Shown here: one piece after another, positions 32,475 through 42,529 of the stretch
How the letters are laid out: the number at the start of each line of letters is the position of its first letter
Numbering within the stretch: the stretch's first letter is position 1
Source: Welwitschia mirabilis
Lineage: Eukaryota > Gnetophyta > Gnetopsida > Welwitschiales
DNA: 43,116 nt
Direction of reading: 5' to 3'
Assembly (NCBI GenBank): GCA_051453625.1
Contig: JBOZIK010000001.1
Coordinates: forward strand, 208,331,901 to 208,375,016
Program-made: the position numbers and the translations under genes
The notes under the pieces: model-generated
Seen by the model: only the letters and a program-made list of their open reading frames with translations
Told to the model about the DNA's origin: nothing
Database searches by the model: none

Positions 32475-33110
32475 ATTTCTTTGTCATAATACTTTTAATA
32501 ATTTAGCTAGTCTCTTGTTCTTATTTTAATAAAGATAAAATCAATGAGGGCTTTTACTTATTCTCATCTACATGAATATACTTTAAATGGATAAAGGTTT
32601 CATTTAATTTTTCTTTAAATGTATTCTTATTTATACATCATCAAGTAAATCATTCAAGTTAAATAAATTAACATGTTAATCATCTAAAATAGGTGGCTTA
32701 TATCTCCTCATTCTTAGGATACATATAAGGTTATTTTCATTATGTAATATCCCTTAAATTCTCTTCCAAATTATAACTTAGCTCATAAGGATTGGATGAA
32801 TTAAGAAATCAATTTATCTAATCAGCTTTAGAGTTTACAAGATCAAATTCTAACTCATGATAATTCATCAAAGATCTTTGTTCTAGAGTTGTATAACTTA
32901 AATACATGATGGGTTTAATTGAATCTATGCATAGATTCATTTGTTCTTGATTTTCCTTTTTTCAAAGAATTTAAAAATTTCACTGTAAAATCAAGAATAA
33001 ATGAATCTATGCATAAATTCATTTGTTCTTTATTTTTATTTTATGGATCATTTAAAAATTTCACTATGAACTTAACTTCTTCAAAATCCAAGTCTATCAT
33101 GTTGTCCTAA
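32475..33110 (-). pseudogene. Athila-type element: protease to reverse transcriptase linker
   Basis: Position between protease and reverse transcriptase. The minus strand encodes DLDFEEVKFIVKFLNDP near 33050-33095 and a second, similar piece LDFTVKFLNSLKKGKSR near 32945-32990, produced by an internal duplication. A KPPILDD-like word lies near 32690. Linker sequences of these elements are poorly conserved, so identity rests on position. Confidence 0.5.
32920..33075. repeat. 80-bp tandem duplication containing a 20-bp palindrome
   Basis: Bases 32920-32939 (TGAATCTATGCATAGATTCA) form a perfect palindrome. The block from there to about 32999 repeats at 33002 onward (TGAATCTATGCATAAATTCA, one palindrome mismatch; then TTTGTTCTT and TTTAAAAATTTCACT in both). 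Confidence 0.85.
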
Positions 33111-33179
33111 TATTAATAATAGAATGAATCATAGTAATAAAAAAGATCTTTCTAAGATCAAAGAATAAGTATTAAGTTT

Positions 33180-33450
33180 ATTACCTATGAGATTACAAAA
33201 TTCATAGGATACAAGGAATTCTAGATTTTTACCATTAAATCATGAATAGGTCCTATAGGATCCTAAATGAAGGAATATCCTAGTTAAAGGATGATATTAA
33301 TGGGTTTAATTTAGTTTGATAAACTAAAATTTTTCATAATATGTAAAGGCATGACATTCTAGCTTTAATATCAAGTTAACGATTTCATAAGATTACCATC
33401 ATCCTTAAGTTTCATAGATAAGTTAAAAGCACCTGGGTCCTTAGAATATT
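33180..33450 (-). pseudogene. Athila-type Ty3/gypsy: protease
   Basis: The minus strand reads SKDPGAFNLSMKLKDDGN (about 33400-33450), NVMPLHIMKNFSLSN (about 33315-33360), INIILQLGYSFI and LMVKI*NSLYPMNFVIS (about 33190-33240). Athila/Tat proteases have KDPG.F.IPC.IG, DLGAS(I)NLMP.SI...LGL, T.I.LQLADRS and VLVKV..F..P.DFVVLD in this order. The DLGA active-site segment is degraded beyond recognition. Located between gag and reverse transcriptase. Confidence 0.75.
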
Positions 33451-33778
33451 TATACGTAAGAGCTATTATCACGCATTCTACCATGTACACATTTTTTGGT
33501 ACTACCCTATTGTACTTTTTACTCAACATATCTTTTCAAATATTTGCATACTTAAAATTGTCTTCTACTAATCTCCACAAGGAAATTTTCATGTTAATAT
33601 TATTCATAAGGTTTCTTGTATATCCTTGGGTATGCTATGTTGACCTTTAATCTATTCATTCATGGTATGGCATTATCAAGTTGGTTTACTACAAAGGTTT
33701 TATTACTACTATGAGGATGATCTATCTCAACGTGTAGTGGCTTATCCTTAGATTCTTCATCATTATCTTCATTCCACA

Positions 33779-33804
33779 CCCCCCACCCCCTTCCTCCCCA
33801 CCCC
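33779..33804 (-). other. G-quadruplex-forming motif
   Basis: The plus strand is CCCCCCACCCCCTTCCTCCC followed by CACCCC; on the minus strand this is four runs of at least four G separated by loops of 1, 5 and 1 bases. It lies in the gag-protease part of the Athila-type element, on the strand of its transcript, in otherwise very AT-rich DNA. Confidence 0.8.
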
Positions 33805-33981
33805 ACAACTTATACTTACTACTTCTTGTAATTCATCTTGATCTTTGTCCTTCTCATAGTTAGTCTTGGTTTCTTCTCTTATTTGCATCTTTCCACTTTA
33901 CCATAGATTTAGAGTTAAACCTTGATTGAGTGGCTAATTTTTTAATCTTCCTTTGATCTCTTAACATAGTTTGGATTGAAA

Positions 33982-34803
33982 NNNNNNNNNNNNNNNNNNN
34001 NNNNNNNNNNNNNNNNNNNNNNNNNNNNNNNNNNNNNNNNNNNNNNNNNNNNNNNNNNNNNNNNNNNNNNNNNNNNNNNNNNNNNNNNNNNNNNNNNNNN
34101 NNNNNNNNNNNNNNNNNNNNNNNNNNNNNNNNNNNNNNNNNNNNNNNNNNNNNNNNNNNNNNNNNNNNNNNNNNNNNNNNNNNNNNNNNNNNNNNNNNNN
34201 NNNNNNNNNNNNNNNNNNNNNNNNNNNNNNNNNNNNNNNNNNNNNNNNNNNNNNNNNNNNNNNNNNNNNNNNNNNNNNNNNNNNNNNNNNNNNNNNNNNN
34301 NNNNNNNNNNNNNNNNNNNNNNNNNNNNNNNNNNNNNNNNNNNNNNNNNNNNNNNNNNNNNNNNNNNNNNNNNNNNNNNNNNNNNNNNNNNNNNNNNNNN
34401 NNNNNNNNNNNNNNNNNNNNNNNNNNNNNNNNNNNNNNNNNNNNNNNNNNNNNNNNNNNNNNNNNNNNNNNNNNNNNNNNNNNNNNNNNNNNNNNNNNNN
34501 NNNNNNNNNNNNNNNNNNNNNNNNNNNNNNNNNNNNNNNNNNNNNNNNNNNNNNNNNNNNNNNNNNNNNNNNNNNNNNNNNNNNNNNNNNNNNNNNNNNN
34601 NNNNNNNNNNNNNNNNNNNNNNNNNNNNNNNNNNNNNNNNNNNNNNNNNNNNNNNNNNNNNNNNNNNNNNNNNNNNNNNNNNNNNNNNNNNNNNNNNNNN
34701 NNNNNNNNNNNNNNNNNNNNNNNNNNNNNNNNNNNNNNNNNNNNNNNNNNNNNNNNNNNNNNNNNNNNNNNNNNNNNNNNNNNNNNNNNNNNNNNNNNNN
34801 NNN
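33982..34803. other. Assembly gap (822 N) inside Athila-type element
   Basis: Both flanks carry the same sequence (TAATCTTCCTTTGATCTCTT at 33943 and at 34804, then ACATAGTTTGGATTGAAA), about 40 bp. The gap therefore spans either a tandem repeat in the gag region or a mis-scaffolded overlap. ORFs called through it are artefacts. Confidence 0.95.
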
Positions 34804-34809
34804 TAATCT

Positions 34810-35990
34810 TCCTTTGATCTCTTCACATAGTTTGGATTGAAATAAAAATTATATTTTTGATATTTTTATTAGTATTTTTTATTTCTTGGTAAAATATTCT
34901 AGTAAATATTGTAACTTATCATGACTATCCTACCTTTGAACTAAGGCAAATGTAGCAAATAAAGAAGCAGAAGGATCATAATTAGGTGCAAGATTATATT
35001 TCTCTAAAAGATGATAATTAAAAACTAATCTATAGTTAGTATTTCTAAAATTAAAAACAAAGGTTATCTAATGGTTATCTATTAATTAAAAGAATATACT
35101 TGTTTAGCTAATAAGAATTGACAGTAAGAAAACTTAGGACAATTCCAAGTTTCATTACATAAAGAATACCAAGTTTACAAGATTTCACAACTAAAGGGAA
35201 TTAATTAATAGTATTTTTAAGTTTTAGAATGACTTTTTTGAGCTCATCCATTATAGAATCAATTTATTTCAATGTAGAAATAGGTTAAAAATTAGGAAGA
35301 ATGGGCCTTATGTATTGTACAATGGGACAATTATTCACATGAGGATACAAAATGTTTTAAGAAAATAAGTCAAATCAATGTTAACTTTAGAATACTGAAT
35401 CATAAGTCCTTCTCCAATGATATAAAATAGAATATTTTTGAAAATCACTTCCTCAAAACAAATATTTTGATTGATTGTGATAATTCTGTAAATTTTTTCA
35501 AGAAGAATTAAATAAGTAGATCTCATTATACGTTGTTCCAAGGTAGTAATATGTACAATGCCAAAATATCTTAAAGGTCTCCTAATAAGATTCAATAAGT
35601 CCTTAGAAAACTATTTTACTTGATACATACTTTTTTAATAAAGGTAAGAGAATAAGATTTATTAAAGAAAGCAATCAGAAGTTGATTGTTTAATTAATTT
35701 TATTATGTAGTAAGAAGAAGTACCACTCTTCGAGTTTTTCATTTAGGTATATGACAAATAAAGCATGAACATCCTATCTGATACTTTATTGTTTTGGGTT
35801 TCACACTGCCTTTACTTTCTTTCATATTAACTCACATGTTTAATAGGATTCTCTTGAGAGTAATCATGGAACTTAGGTAATTCTACCTAATTATCTAAGT
35901 TAATCATTACACCATGAGGGTAATCATATGGATGAAAAGCAAGGATGCTAGGATGTTTATAAAGCTCTTAGAAAATTGGATTCTGATTAT
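34810..35990 (-). pseudogene. Athila-type Ty3/gypsy: gag region
   Basis: Minus-strand pieces read VELPKFHDYSQENPIKHVS (about 35840-35895), RMFMLYLSYT (about 35750-35780) and EKLEEWYFFLLHNKI (about 35695-35740), in the order of Ty3/gypsy gag proteins (F.G...EDP..H...F, R...F..SL.D.A..WL..LP). The ORF at 35335-35595 (MNLIRRPLRYFGIVHITTLE) lies in the continuing gag stretch, in a region where I cannot align family residues. The 5' leader follows to the right and the primer site at 36621. Confidence 0.6.
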
Positions 35991-35999
35991 TCTCTTTAT

Positions 36000-36620
36000 T
36001 AACATTACCATTTTTATTATTCCCTATTGACCCACTAGATAAACTAGGATTACTAGAAGACAAGTGATTACTTGTATAAGAAAACCACAAAATATTTTAA
36101 AAAAATAAAAAATAAAAACTAAAAGAAGAAAAAGTAGCTTTAATAAATGTTAATTATTCCTATATATAACAATTATTATTATTCTTCCAAATATATTGAT
36201 CATGGGCTTGACTTTGAATACAACCCATAGAATAATGATAGGATCCTCTATCAATGGTCTCTTACATAATTCTTTGTTTCTATTTATACCTAACCATTAA
36301 AAAATCATCAATTCAATAAAAACATCCTCAAGTAGCCTAATCACTGAATCATGCAATTTACATGGTATATAAGAATCTTGAAGTTTTATTATAATAAATA
36401 ATTCATAACATAAAAGAGAAATAGGTATTCAATCCTTTTTAACTTGTAGACCCAACAATTAAAAGATAATCAAGCATATAACCTATAGAACCTTATGATG
36501 GCAGTGAAAAATGATAAGAAGGTAGTTAGGTAAACTTGTAAATCTTTAAATATAAGATAATACTTTATTAATAAAATGAAGTAATGAAAAAATGCGAGAG
36601 AGTTAGGAATAACACTTCCT
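36000..36620 (-). other. Untranslated leader of Athila-type element
   Basis: Lies between gag and the primer binding site. Purine-rich, stop-filled, with no motif recognised, as expected for the leader of these elements. Confidence 0.45.
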
Positions 36621-36638
36621 TTCCCAACAATGGAATTA
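36621..36638 (-). other. Decayed primer binding site, tRNA-Asp type
   Basis: The plus-strand TTCCCAACAATGGAATTA aligns with TCCCCGGCAACGGCGCCA, the complement of the Athila primer site. Ten of 18 bases are identical and seven of the eight differences are transitions (C to T or G to A). Position and orientation fit the minus-strand element whose gag lies at 34.8-36 kb. A TG at 36646 would be the adjoining LTR end. Confidence 0.6.
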
Positions 36639-36645
36639 AAAATAA

Positions 36646-38950
36646 TGGTTTGTGTTTAATTGGTAAATACCATCTACACTAACCCAAATGTTATAACCTC
36701 ATAAAATAATGGTTTATCTTAGAAAATGCATATGATCATATAATCCATATTAAATCATAGCTTAAATTTAATAAAATATAAAAAGGCTTCTATCATAAGC
36801 ACTTGTGTCAAGCACTATTAATAATGAGAGGATAAGAAGTAGAGTAATGCATTCAATATTACATAGCAAACATCAATGGAAAAAAATAGATTAGTATGCA
36901 TACATGGTGTAGCAATTCATCTCATAAAATAAAACCAACAACATATCAACACCAATTCTATATAGTAAGGAGAAATATGGAAAGGAGAGTATACAACAAA
37001 AAACCATCCTTTTATTATGAATATTTTAGCATACATTAAATTCTGAAATGTTATAGATTCTATTGTGTATTAAAAATTCCCTTCAACTTATACATTAGGG
37101 GATATAAATTGATGAATTTTGAGACTACATGGGGTGGTTAGGAGATTGGAGGAGGTTGAGGTCCCATGAATGCCAATTTCCATGAATAGTTATCAAAAAA
37201 ATTAAAAAACTAACTATTGTTGGGATATCATTTGGATAATATACCAACAATGAATTAAATTTTATAACTACTAAAACAACCACCAAAACTATCATCATGT
37301 GTTATAATCTAAAGTAGGAATGATCTCTATTGGTTTTGGACATTTTTCAAGCTAGATAACTATTAGAACACTAGCATGGAATGTTGACATAACATGAATG
37401 ATGTGTTAATTTAACACTACTAATGTGGCAACTATAAGCAAAATACAAAAAATCCTTTGTTGTTGGGTTATTATTGGAATAATAGAACAATGACTCATCA
37501 TTGAATATTTATTAAGATGATATAACAATGATGAGTAAAATTGTCATCTACTAAAAATGAGTCAAATAAGGTGTAAAATCAACTTGAATAGAGTCATCTA
37601 AAAGAATCTGAGTAGAGCAATAAAAAATTTTGTGATCACTACTTACTATGCTAAAAATAACTAAAAATGAATTAAACTTATACTATATAATTATACAAAT
37701 CTATAGTCCATCACATATCTTTATGTCTAGTACAACTTTTACTCTATCTTAGGGAGGAAAACCTTATTACAAAACTTTAGGATTAACATTTTCTCTATCT
37801 TAGGAAGGGGTACTTTAAAATTCATTCTATATGATATGTTTAAAGATATATAAGGCATTTGATCCACATAATGAATTAGTCTAAGGTAATTTCCATAGCC
37901 TTTAATATGCCCATTAATGATAGGGAGGATTCTATTTTAGAAAATTTTAATGGACAAAATGCATGGAGAATAATCTCATATCCCATTCTTCAAAGATGCA
38001 TTTCTACTATGGGTAAGTATCAAGTGGTAGTAGATTATTTCTGTAAGGCTAAGCATGATAGGAATGACCTAGTATCTTAATATGGGAGATTTTTAAGTAG
38101 TCTAATAATCCATAGTATGTTACTAAATAAACTCACAGAAACCCACCAATTTGTTAGGTCATGGTATAGCACTTAACAAAGTGATGAAATTCCCCAACAT
38201 GACAACCTAATCACTACCATACTACTTTCTTCTTATTACAAATGATGAATTCATCTCTATAATAGTAGAAGAAGTGACATGATCTAAAGAAAACAAAAGG
38301 AAGAAGAGTAGTATCTATAGTATTCTACTAATGCAACAATAATTCAATGATATTTGATAAGCCAAGAAGAAGAAATTAGACTAAATTGTTATGAGTTATA
38401 CTTTGAAATTTTGAATTTTTAAATTGAGTGACTCATATTTTTTTTTAAAATCTTCTATTACCATTTACTTAAAAATAATTAAATGGATATATTATCTCAT
38501 ATATGATTCTTAAATTATTTTTTTAAAAATTTATACTTCACATTCAAGTTACTTGTTAATTCTGTCATGTTAATATTGCATGAAGAAGAGAAAAATAAAA
38601 AGTTACTATAACAAATGAGAAATAATGAGAGGTAAAATAGTAGAATTCTTATTACTAGAATTTAAAAAAATTAAAAAACATACCAATGCATATGGAAGGG
38701 TGTTAAACTCAATATATTTAGTGATTGCACCTCTTCTTGAAAGCACAACCATTATGATCTCCTAAACTAATGAATTCACCATGCTCAGAGCCTTACATAA
38801 TGTTAAGGATATCTGAAGGTTTAAAGCTATGACCTCCTTATGAAGCATGGATATCTTACATGTTAAAATACCTCCTACAATAAAAGCATTGACTTCTAGA
38901 GTTTTTGAATCTTAAATGAAGGAAAGTCTAAAAGTACTAAAATTAGAAGT
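36646..38950 (-). mobile_element. Presumed 5' LTR of Athila-type element and unassigned flank
   Basis: The LTR should start at about 36646 and run right, but I found neither its far end nor a partner copy below 29 kb. The stretch is non-coding and AT-rich. It includes hairpin-like repeats (37216-37251 and related words at 37461-37560) that may belong to another element. From about 37900 on I see nothing assignable. Confidence 0.3.
37216..37560. repeat. Dispersed hairpin repeats
   Basis: ATTGTTGG (37216-37223) pairs with CCAACAAT (37244-37251) around ATATCATTTGGATAATAT. A related copy, TGTTGGGTTATTATTGGAAT + AATAGAACAATGA, is at 37461-37493, and a partial one (GATGATATAACAATGATGAG) near 37513. 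The first and third are followed by similar tails (ACTACTAAAAC, TCTACTAAAAA). This looks like the subterminal region of a DNA transposon. Confidence 0.5.
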
Positions 38951-38958
38951 AAAGATAG

Positions 38959-39266
38959 TTTAGACTACCTATTGATGATGATTCTACCAATGTGATTGAA
39001 ATATTTCTTTCAAGTTGAGTGGATAACAACATTAACACCTTCTCGTCCTATTGGATGAAAAGAAAAAAATGTCAAATCTATTATGAATTAAGGACTTATT
39101 GGTAAAATCCCTTTAAACTACCTATTGATAATGATTCTACTAATGTGATTAAAATATTTCTTTCAAGTTGAGTGGATAACAACATTAACATCTTCTTGTC
39201 CTATTGGATGAAAAGAAAAAAAAATGTAAAATCTATTATGAATTAAAGACTTATTGGTAAAATCTC
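38959..39266 (+). repeat. 154-bp tandem duplication
   Basis: Bases 38959-39111 recur at 39112-39266 (CTACCTATTGATRATGATTC begins both; CTTATTGGTAAAATC ends both) with about ten differences. No gap is involved, so this duplication is real. No coding function is visible. Confidence 0.92.
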
Positions 39267-40324
39267 TTTTGAAGAATGAAATTTTATTTTCGTCAAGAAG
39301 GGGAGAAAAATTAATATAGGTAATAGAATAAAGATTTAAACAATTATGTTTATTGTGAAGCCTATCTATAAAGTCTCATACACTCCATGAAGACAATTTC
39401 ATGAGGGACAGAAATGTGCTTTAATAAATTAATAGTTATGTATGAATGAACATCCATAACTAAAGACAATATAAAAAAGAAACTAAAAGTGGAAATATCA
39501 AATGGCAATGTTTTTTTTAAAAATGAAGAGGAATTCCATTACATTCTATGAATCCAATGGACCACTGACTTTGGCATTTAACAAATCCAATAGACTAGTG
39601 ATAAAATTGGCCTTGTTTTTAATTTTTAAGATGATTAATGGAAGAATATTATTTTTAAAATTTAACTGTAGTAAAACTTCTAAATTAGTAACAGGTTGTT
39701 TTGAAGGACCCTTGTGTATAATCATTAGAGTGTAATACTTTTAACTTAAATAATTCTAATAAATTCGAGAAGAAGATTGATTTTTAGAATCATTGATATG
39801 AAGTAGAAAAGAACTAAATTAAAATTTAAAGTTAAGGCTTTAATTAGAAATATTTTCTTTTTAATTTCTATTCTCATTTCAGCTTTAAAAGTTGATAATT
39901 ATTGAAGATATAACCTTCATGGTAATAATAATTTTAGGAATTTGAAATATTGAAATATGACATGTAGAAGGTTGTATCATCAACTTTAACATAAGGACCT
40001 TCTTTTAAGATATTAAATTTACCTCATTAAGAACCCTCTATGTCTTCAAAATGAATAACATTACCAATAAGACCAACAATTATCATTTTGAAGGTTGAAA
40101 AATTATAGGAAGATGTAGAATTTAAACTATGTAAGGAATACTATATGTATAAGGTCATTAACATTAATATCATCTTTTCATTTTTGAATAATGGTAATAG
40201 CATGTTTTTGTCAAAAGAAGTGAAAATTAATTACTTTCTATACCATTGAAGTATATTTATATCTAAAAGGGAAAAAAAATTTATGCTAATTATCAAGCCT
40301 GTTTTACAAAAATATTATGTTGTG
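39267..40324. other. AT-rich DNA, nothing firmly recognised
   Basis: Contains a plus-strand ORF 39502-39735 (MAMFFLKMKRNSITFYESNG) and a minus-strand stretch near 39900-40080 with FKMIIVGLIGNVIHFEDIEG. Neither matches a family I know. Confidence 0.4.
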
Positions 40325-40621
40325 CTAACATAGATGTAATTTGCATAACATAAAAAAAGAGAAAGGCATATAGTCCAAAACATAAATGAAGATATAATAC
40401 AAGCAATATTCTTGCAAATACATATCAAATAAATTATTAGATAGTATAAAATCATAAGAAATATTTGTAGTACTATTTACTAATTTAGTTAATAAGATGT
40501 CTTTAGTGCTTAAATTAGCAAATGAAACTTGATTTTCCATAAAGGTAGTAACAAGGTTTACTTCAAAATGATTTCTTAAACTATCTTACAATTCTTCTTC
40601 TCTTGAAGAAAGCATGGTCAT
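40325..40621 (-). pseudogene. Decayed ORF, about 98 codons with one stop
   Basis: From ATG 40621 the minus strand reads MTMLSSREEEL, a TAA, then DSLRNHFEVNLVTTFMENQV, SFANLSTKDILLTKLVNSTT and a hydrophobic tail to a stop at 40325. The single stop could be one change from CAA. The first half has a mixed composition more protein-like than most ORFs here, but no family is recognised. No partner exons identified. Confidence 0.25.
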
Positions 40622-40776
40622 TAATGAAACTACACTCACTAAATATTAGGCATAAGTAAATTATTTGCTTAGGAAATAGTGTACTTTAACTAAATGAACT
40701 TACTAAATTCATCTTTTATTTTCAATATATCTTTTTTTCAACTATGAATCTAACATTAAAAAAGGGTAAATAACAT

Positions 40777-40795
40777 ATTATTATTATTATTATTC
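40777..40795. repeat. (ATT)n microsatellite
   Basis: Six consecutive ATT/TTA units at the end of an AT-rich stretch. Confidence 0.95.
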
Positions 40796-40984
40796 AATGT
40801 AATTTAAAAGTAATAAGCATTTAAAACAATGTAAGCTATTTAGTTAATTTAGGAAAGAATTTTCTTAATGCACTAACTAAATTAAACTATGAACATGCCT
40901 AACTCTAGGTGGTCTGATTTCAAAGATTATATTGTTAAAGAATAGTCTAAGAACATTTGTCTAGTATTTCTACTTTTTTCTATT

Positions 40985-41220
40985 AGTGGGAGGCTATAAA
41001 TATTCTCCTTTATTAATAGTATTTGCATTATCATTATCCTACTTGCTTTTTGTATATCTCAAAGGGTTAGGATTGTCTTAAGTATTTCTAATAAATGGCT
41101 TCTTCTTCTTCTATAAATGACATGACATCCAAGACTCCAAAGGCCAATGATATCTATGTTATGTTTTGCAGGCTAGAGTTTTCTTTCTTTTTCTTATTTT
41201 ATTATTTTTCCAATGTTTAG
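40985..41220 (+). promoter_or_regulatory. TATA box followed by short ORF with good start context
   Basis: TATAAATA at 40995-41002 is followed 93 bases later by ATG at 41095 in the context ATAAATGGC (A at -3, G at +4). The frame reads MASSSSINDMTSKTPKANDI, YVMFCRLEF and a Phe-rich tail to TAG at about 41218. GTTATGTTTTGCAG|G just inside the ORF would serve as a splice acceptor, so the coding part may be only about 24 codons. It could be the first exon of a gene or the leader of a retroelement; the gap at 41224-41287 cuts off the continuation. Confidence 0.3.
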
Positions 41221-41287
41221 CTANNNNNNNNNNNNNNNNNNNNNNNNNNNNNNNNNNNNNNNNNNNNNNNNNNNNNNNNNNNNNNNN

Positions 41288-41306
41288 AGTGTGAGAGAGA
41301 GAGAGA
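41288..41306. repeat. (GA)n microsatellite at gap edge
   Basis: GTGTGAGAGAGAGAGAGATG directly follows the 64-N gap 41224-41287. The simple repeat probably caused the gap. Confidence 0.9.
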
Positions 41307-42229
41307 TGAAATATACTTATAAGAAATAAAATAAAAGTATCCCTTTTTTTTACAAAAGAGGAAAGGATCTCTATATATAAACATACAAAGGTACATAACT
41401 CAATATCACATGATTTAGTATTAATAAGTGAGATAAGTGATAAGTGATATTAGAGTACACAAAGAGATCATATTTATAACTCATGCACCTCACTAGGATG
41501 AGTAATATTTTTTCTTCAATTAGCAAGTTTAATTACATGAATCATATTATTATGCTAGCTATTTTTAATACTTCATAGGCTCATAAGTAAGTTTAAGTTA
41601 TCCAAAGATATACATCAAAAGAATGAATGCATAAATATCAAAATTGGCATGTGGCATAATAAGGTAAACTCTTAAATTCCAATGAACAAAGAAATGAGTA
41701 TACTATGAACAAAGTGACCTGACATGTATCAAGAACATAAAAGTCATGGTAGAGTACATCTACTTATGTATCATTCTTAGTTCTAGGTAAGACTACATGT
41801 ACTTGTTTAAATTCTCATTTATTTCAAAACACATAAAATATATCAATCACATAACACAAGGAATAAAATATTTATTCATAATATAGTACACATATTACAT
41901 TTACCAAAAACATAAACAAGTAAATAAGATGTAAAATATATTATTATGTCATCTTAAAACTTTCAATTTATTAGTCTTATTATGTGATTTTAATTCCTTA
42001 CATAATGGAATTATGTAATTTTAAATGTTTAGATGGATTTTCTCATAAAACCTTTTAACATAATTTTTATCATTTTTTTGGTAAATTATAAAGTTTACAA
42101 AATAAGGTTAATTTTAAAATGATATCTCATTTGATAAGGAACTTAAATAAGGATATTTATTCATTTAGATGAATGTTTAACATACTTATTATTCAAGTAA
42201 ATAAGGTTTACAAAATATGGGCTATGACA
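41288..42229 (-). mobile_element. 3' LTR of chromodomain Ty3/gypsy element
   Basis: On the minus strand the LTR begins TGTCATAGCCCATATTTTG at 42229, next to a purine tract. A TATA box on the same strand (TTTATATATAGAGATCC, about 41366-41382) and a short downstream R-U5 fit an LTR of about 0.95 kb or slightly longer. The CA end would lie at or inside the gap 41224-41287. No second LTR copy is in the window; the 5' LTR should be beyond the right edge. Confidence 0.65.
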
Positions 42230-42240
42230 TTATTCCCCAC
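42230..42240 (-). other. Polypurine tract of chromodomain element
   Basis: On the minus strand GTGGGGAATAA precedes the LTR start TGTCATAG, as expected for the plus-strand primer of Ty3/gypsy elements. This is the boundary between internal region and 3' LTR. Confidence 0.6.
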
Positions 42241-42309
42241 CTAGACTGATTCACTCCTAGGAATCAAGATACATATAAAAGCTTGAAAACATCTAACTAC
42301 ATATTATGA

Positions 42310-42450
42310 GATTCAAAAAGGTTTGACTATTGATTTTTCATTACTTCTTTTAGCTCCTAAGTAACTTCATCAAGACTATGATTACTCCACTTTATCTTCA
42401 CTTGTTGGATCTTCCTATTTTATAAATTGGTAGTTTGTTGAACTAGCACT
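42310..42450 (-). pseudogene. Chromodomain at the C-terminus of integrase
   Basis: The minus strand reads VKIKWSNHSLDEVT*ELKEV followed by MKNQ*SNLF. Chromovirus integrases end with LVKV.W..H...EATWELE..M...YP.LF. The stop is at the Trp codon of ATWELE. The chromodomain targets integration to particular chromatin in intact members. It lies directly after the integrase C-terminus and before the polypurine tract. Confidence 0.8.
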
Positions 42451-42529
42451 ACTTCTAGCTTCTCTATAGTTGAACAATTTATTTCATCTAAATATGAATC
42501 TAACTTAATACATGACAAGAATCTATAAT

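Noticed and set aside
32094-33110. Plus-strand ORFs at 32094-32291 and 32919-33110
   Set aside because: Antisense to the Athila reverse transcriptase and linker; the second arises from the 80-bp duplication.
33942-34826. Long ORFs on both strands (276 and 294 codons)
   Set aside because: They consist almost entirely of the 822-N gap.
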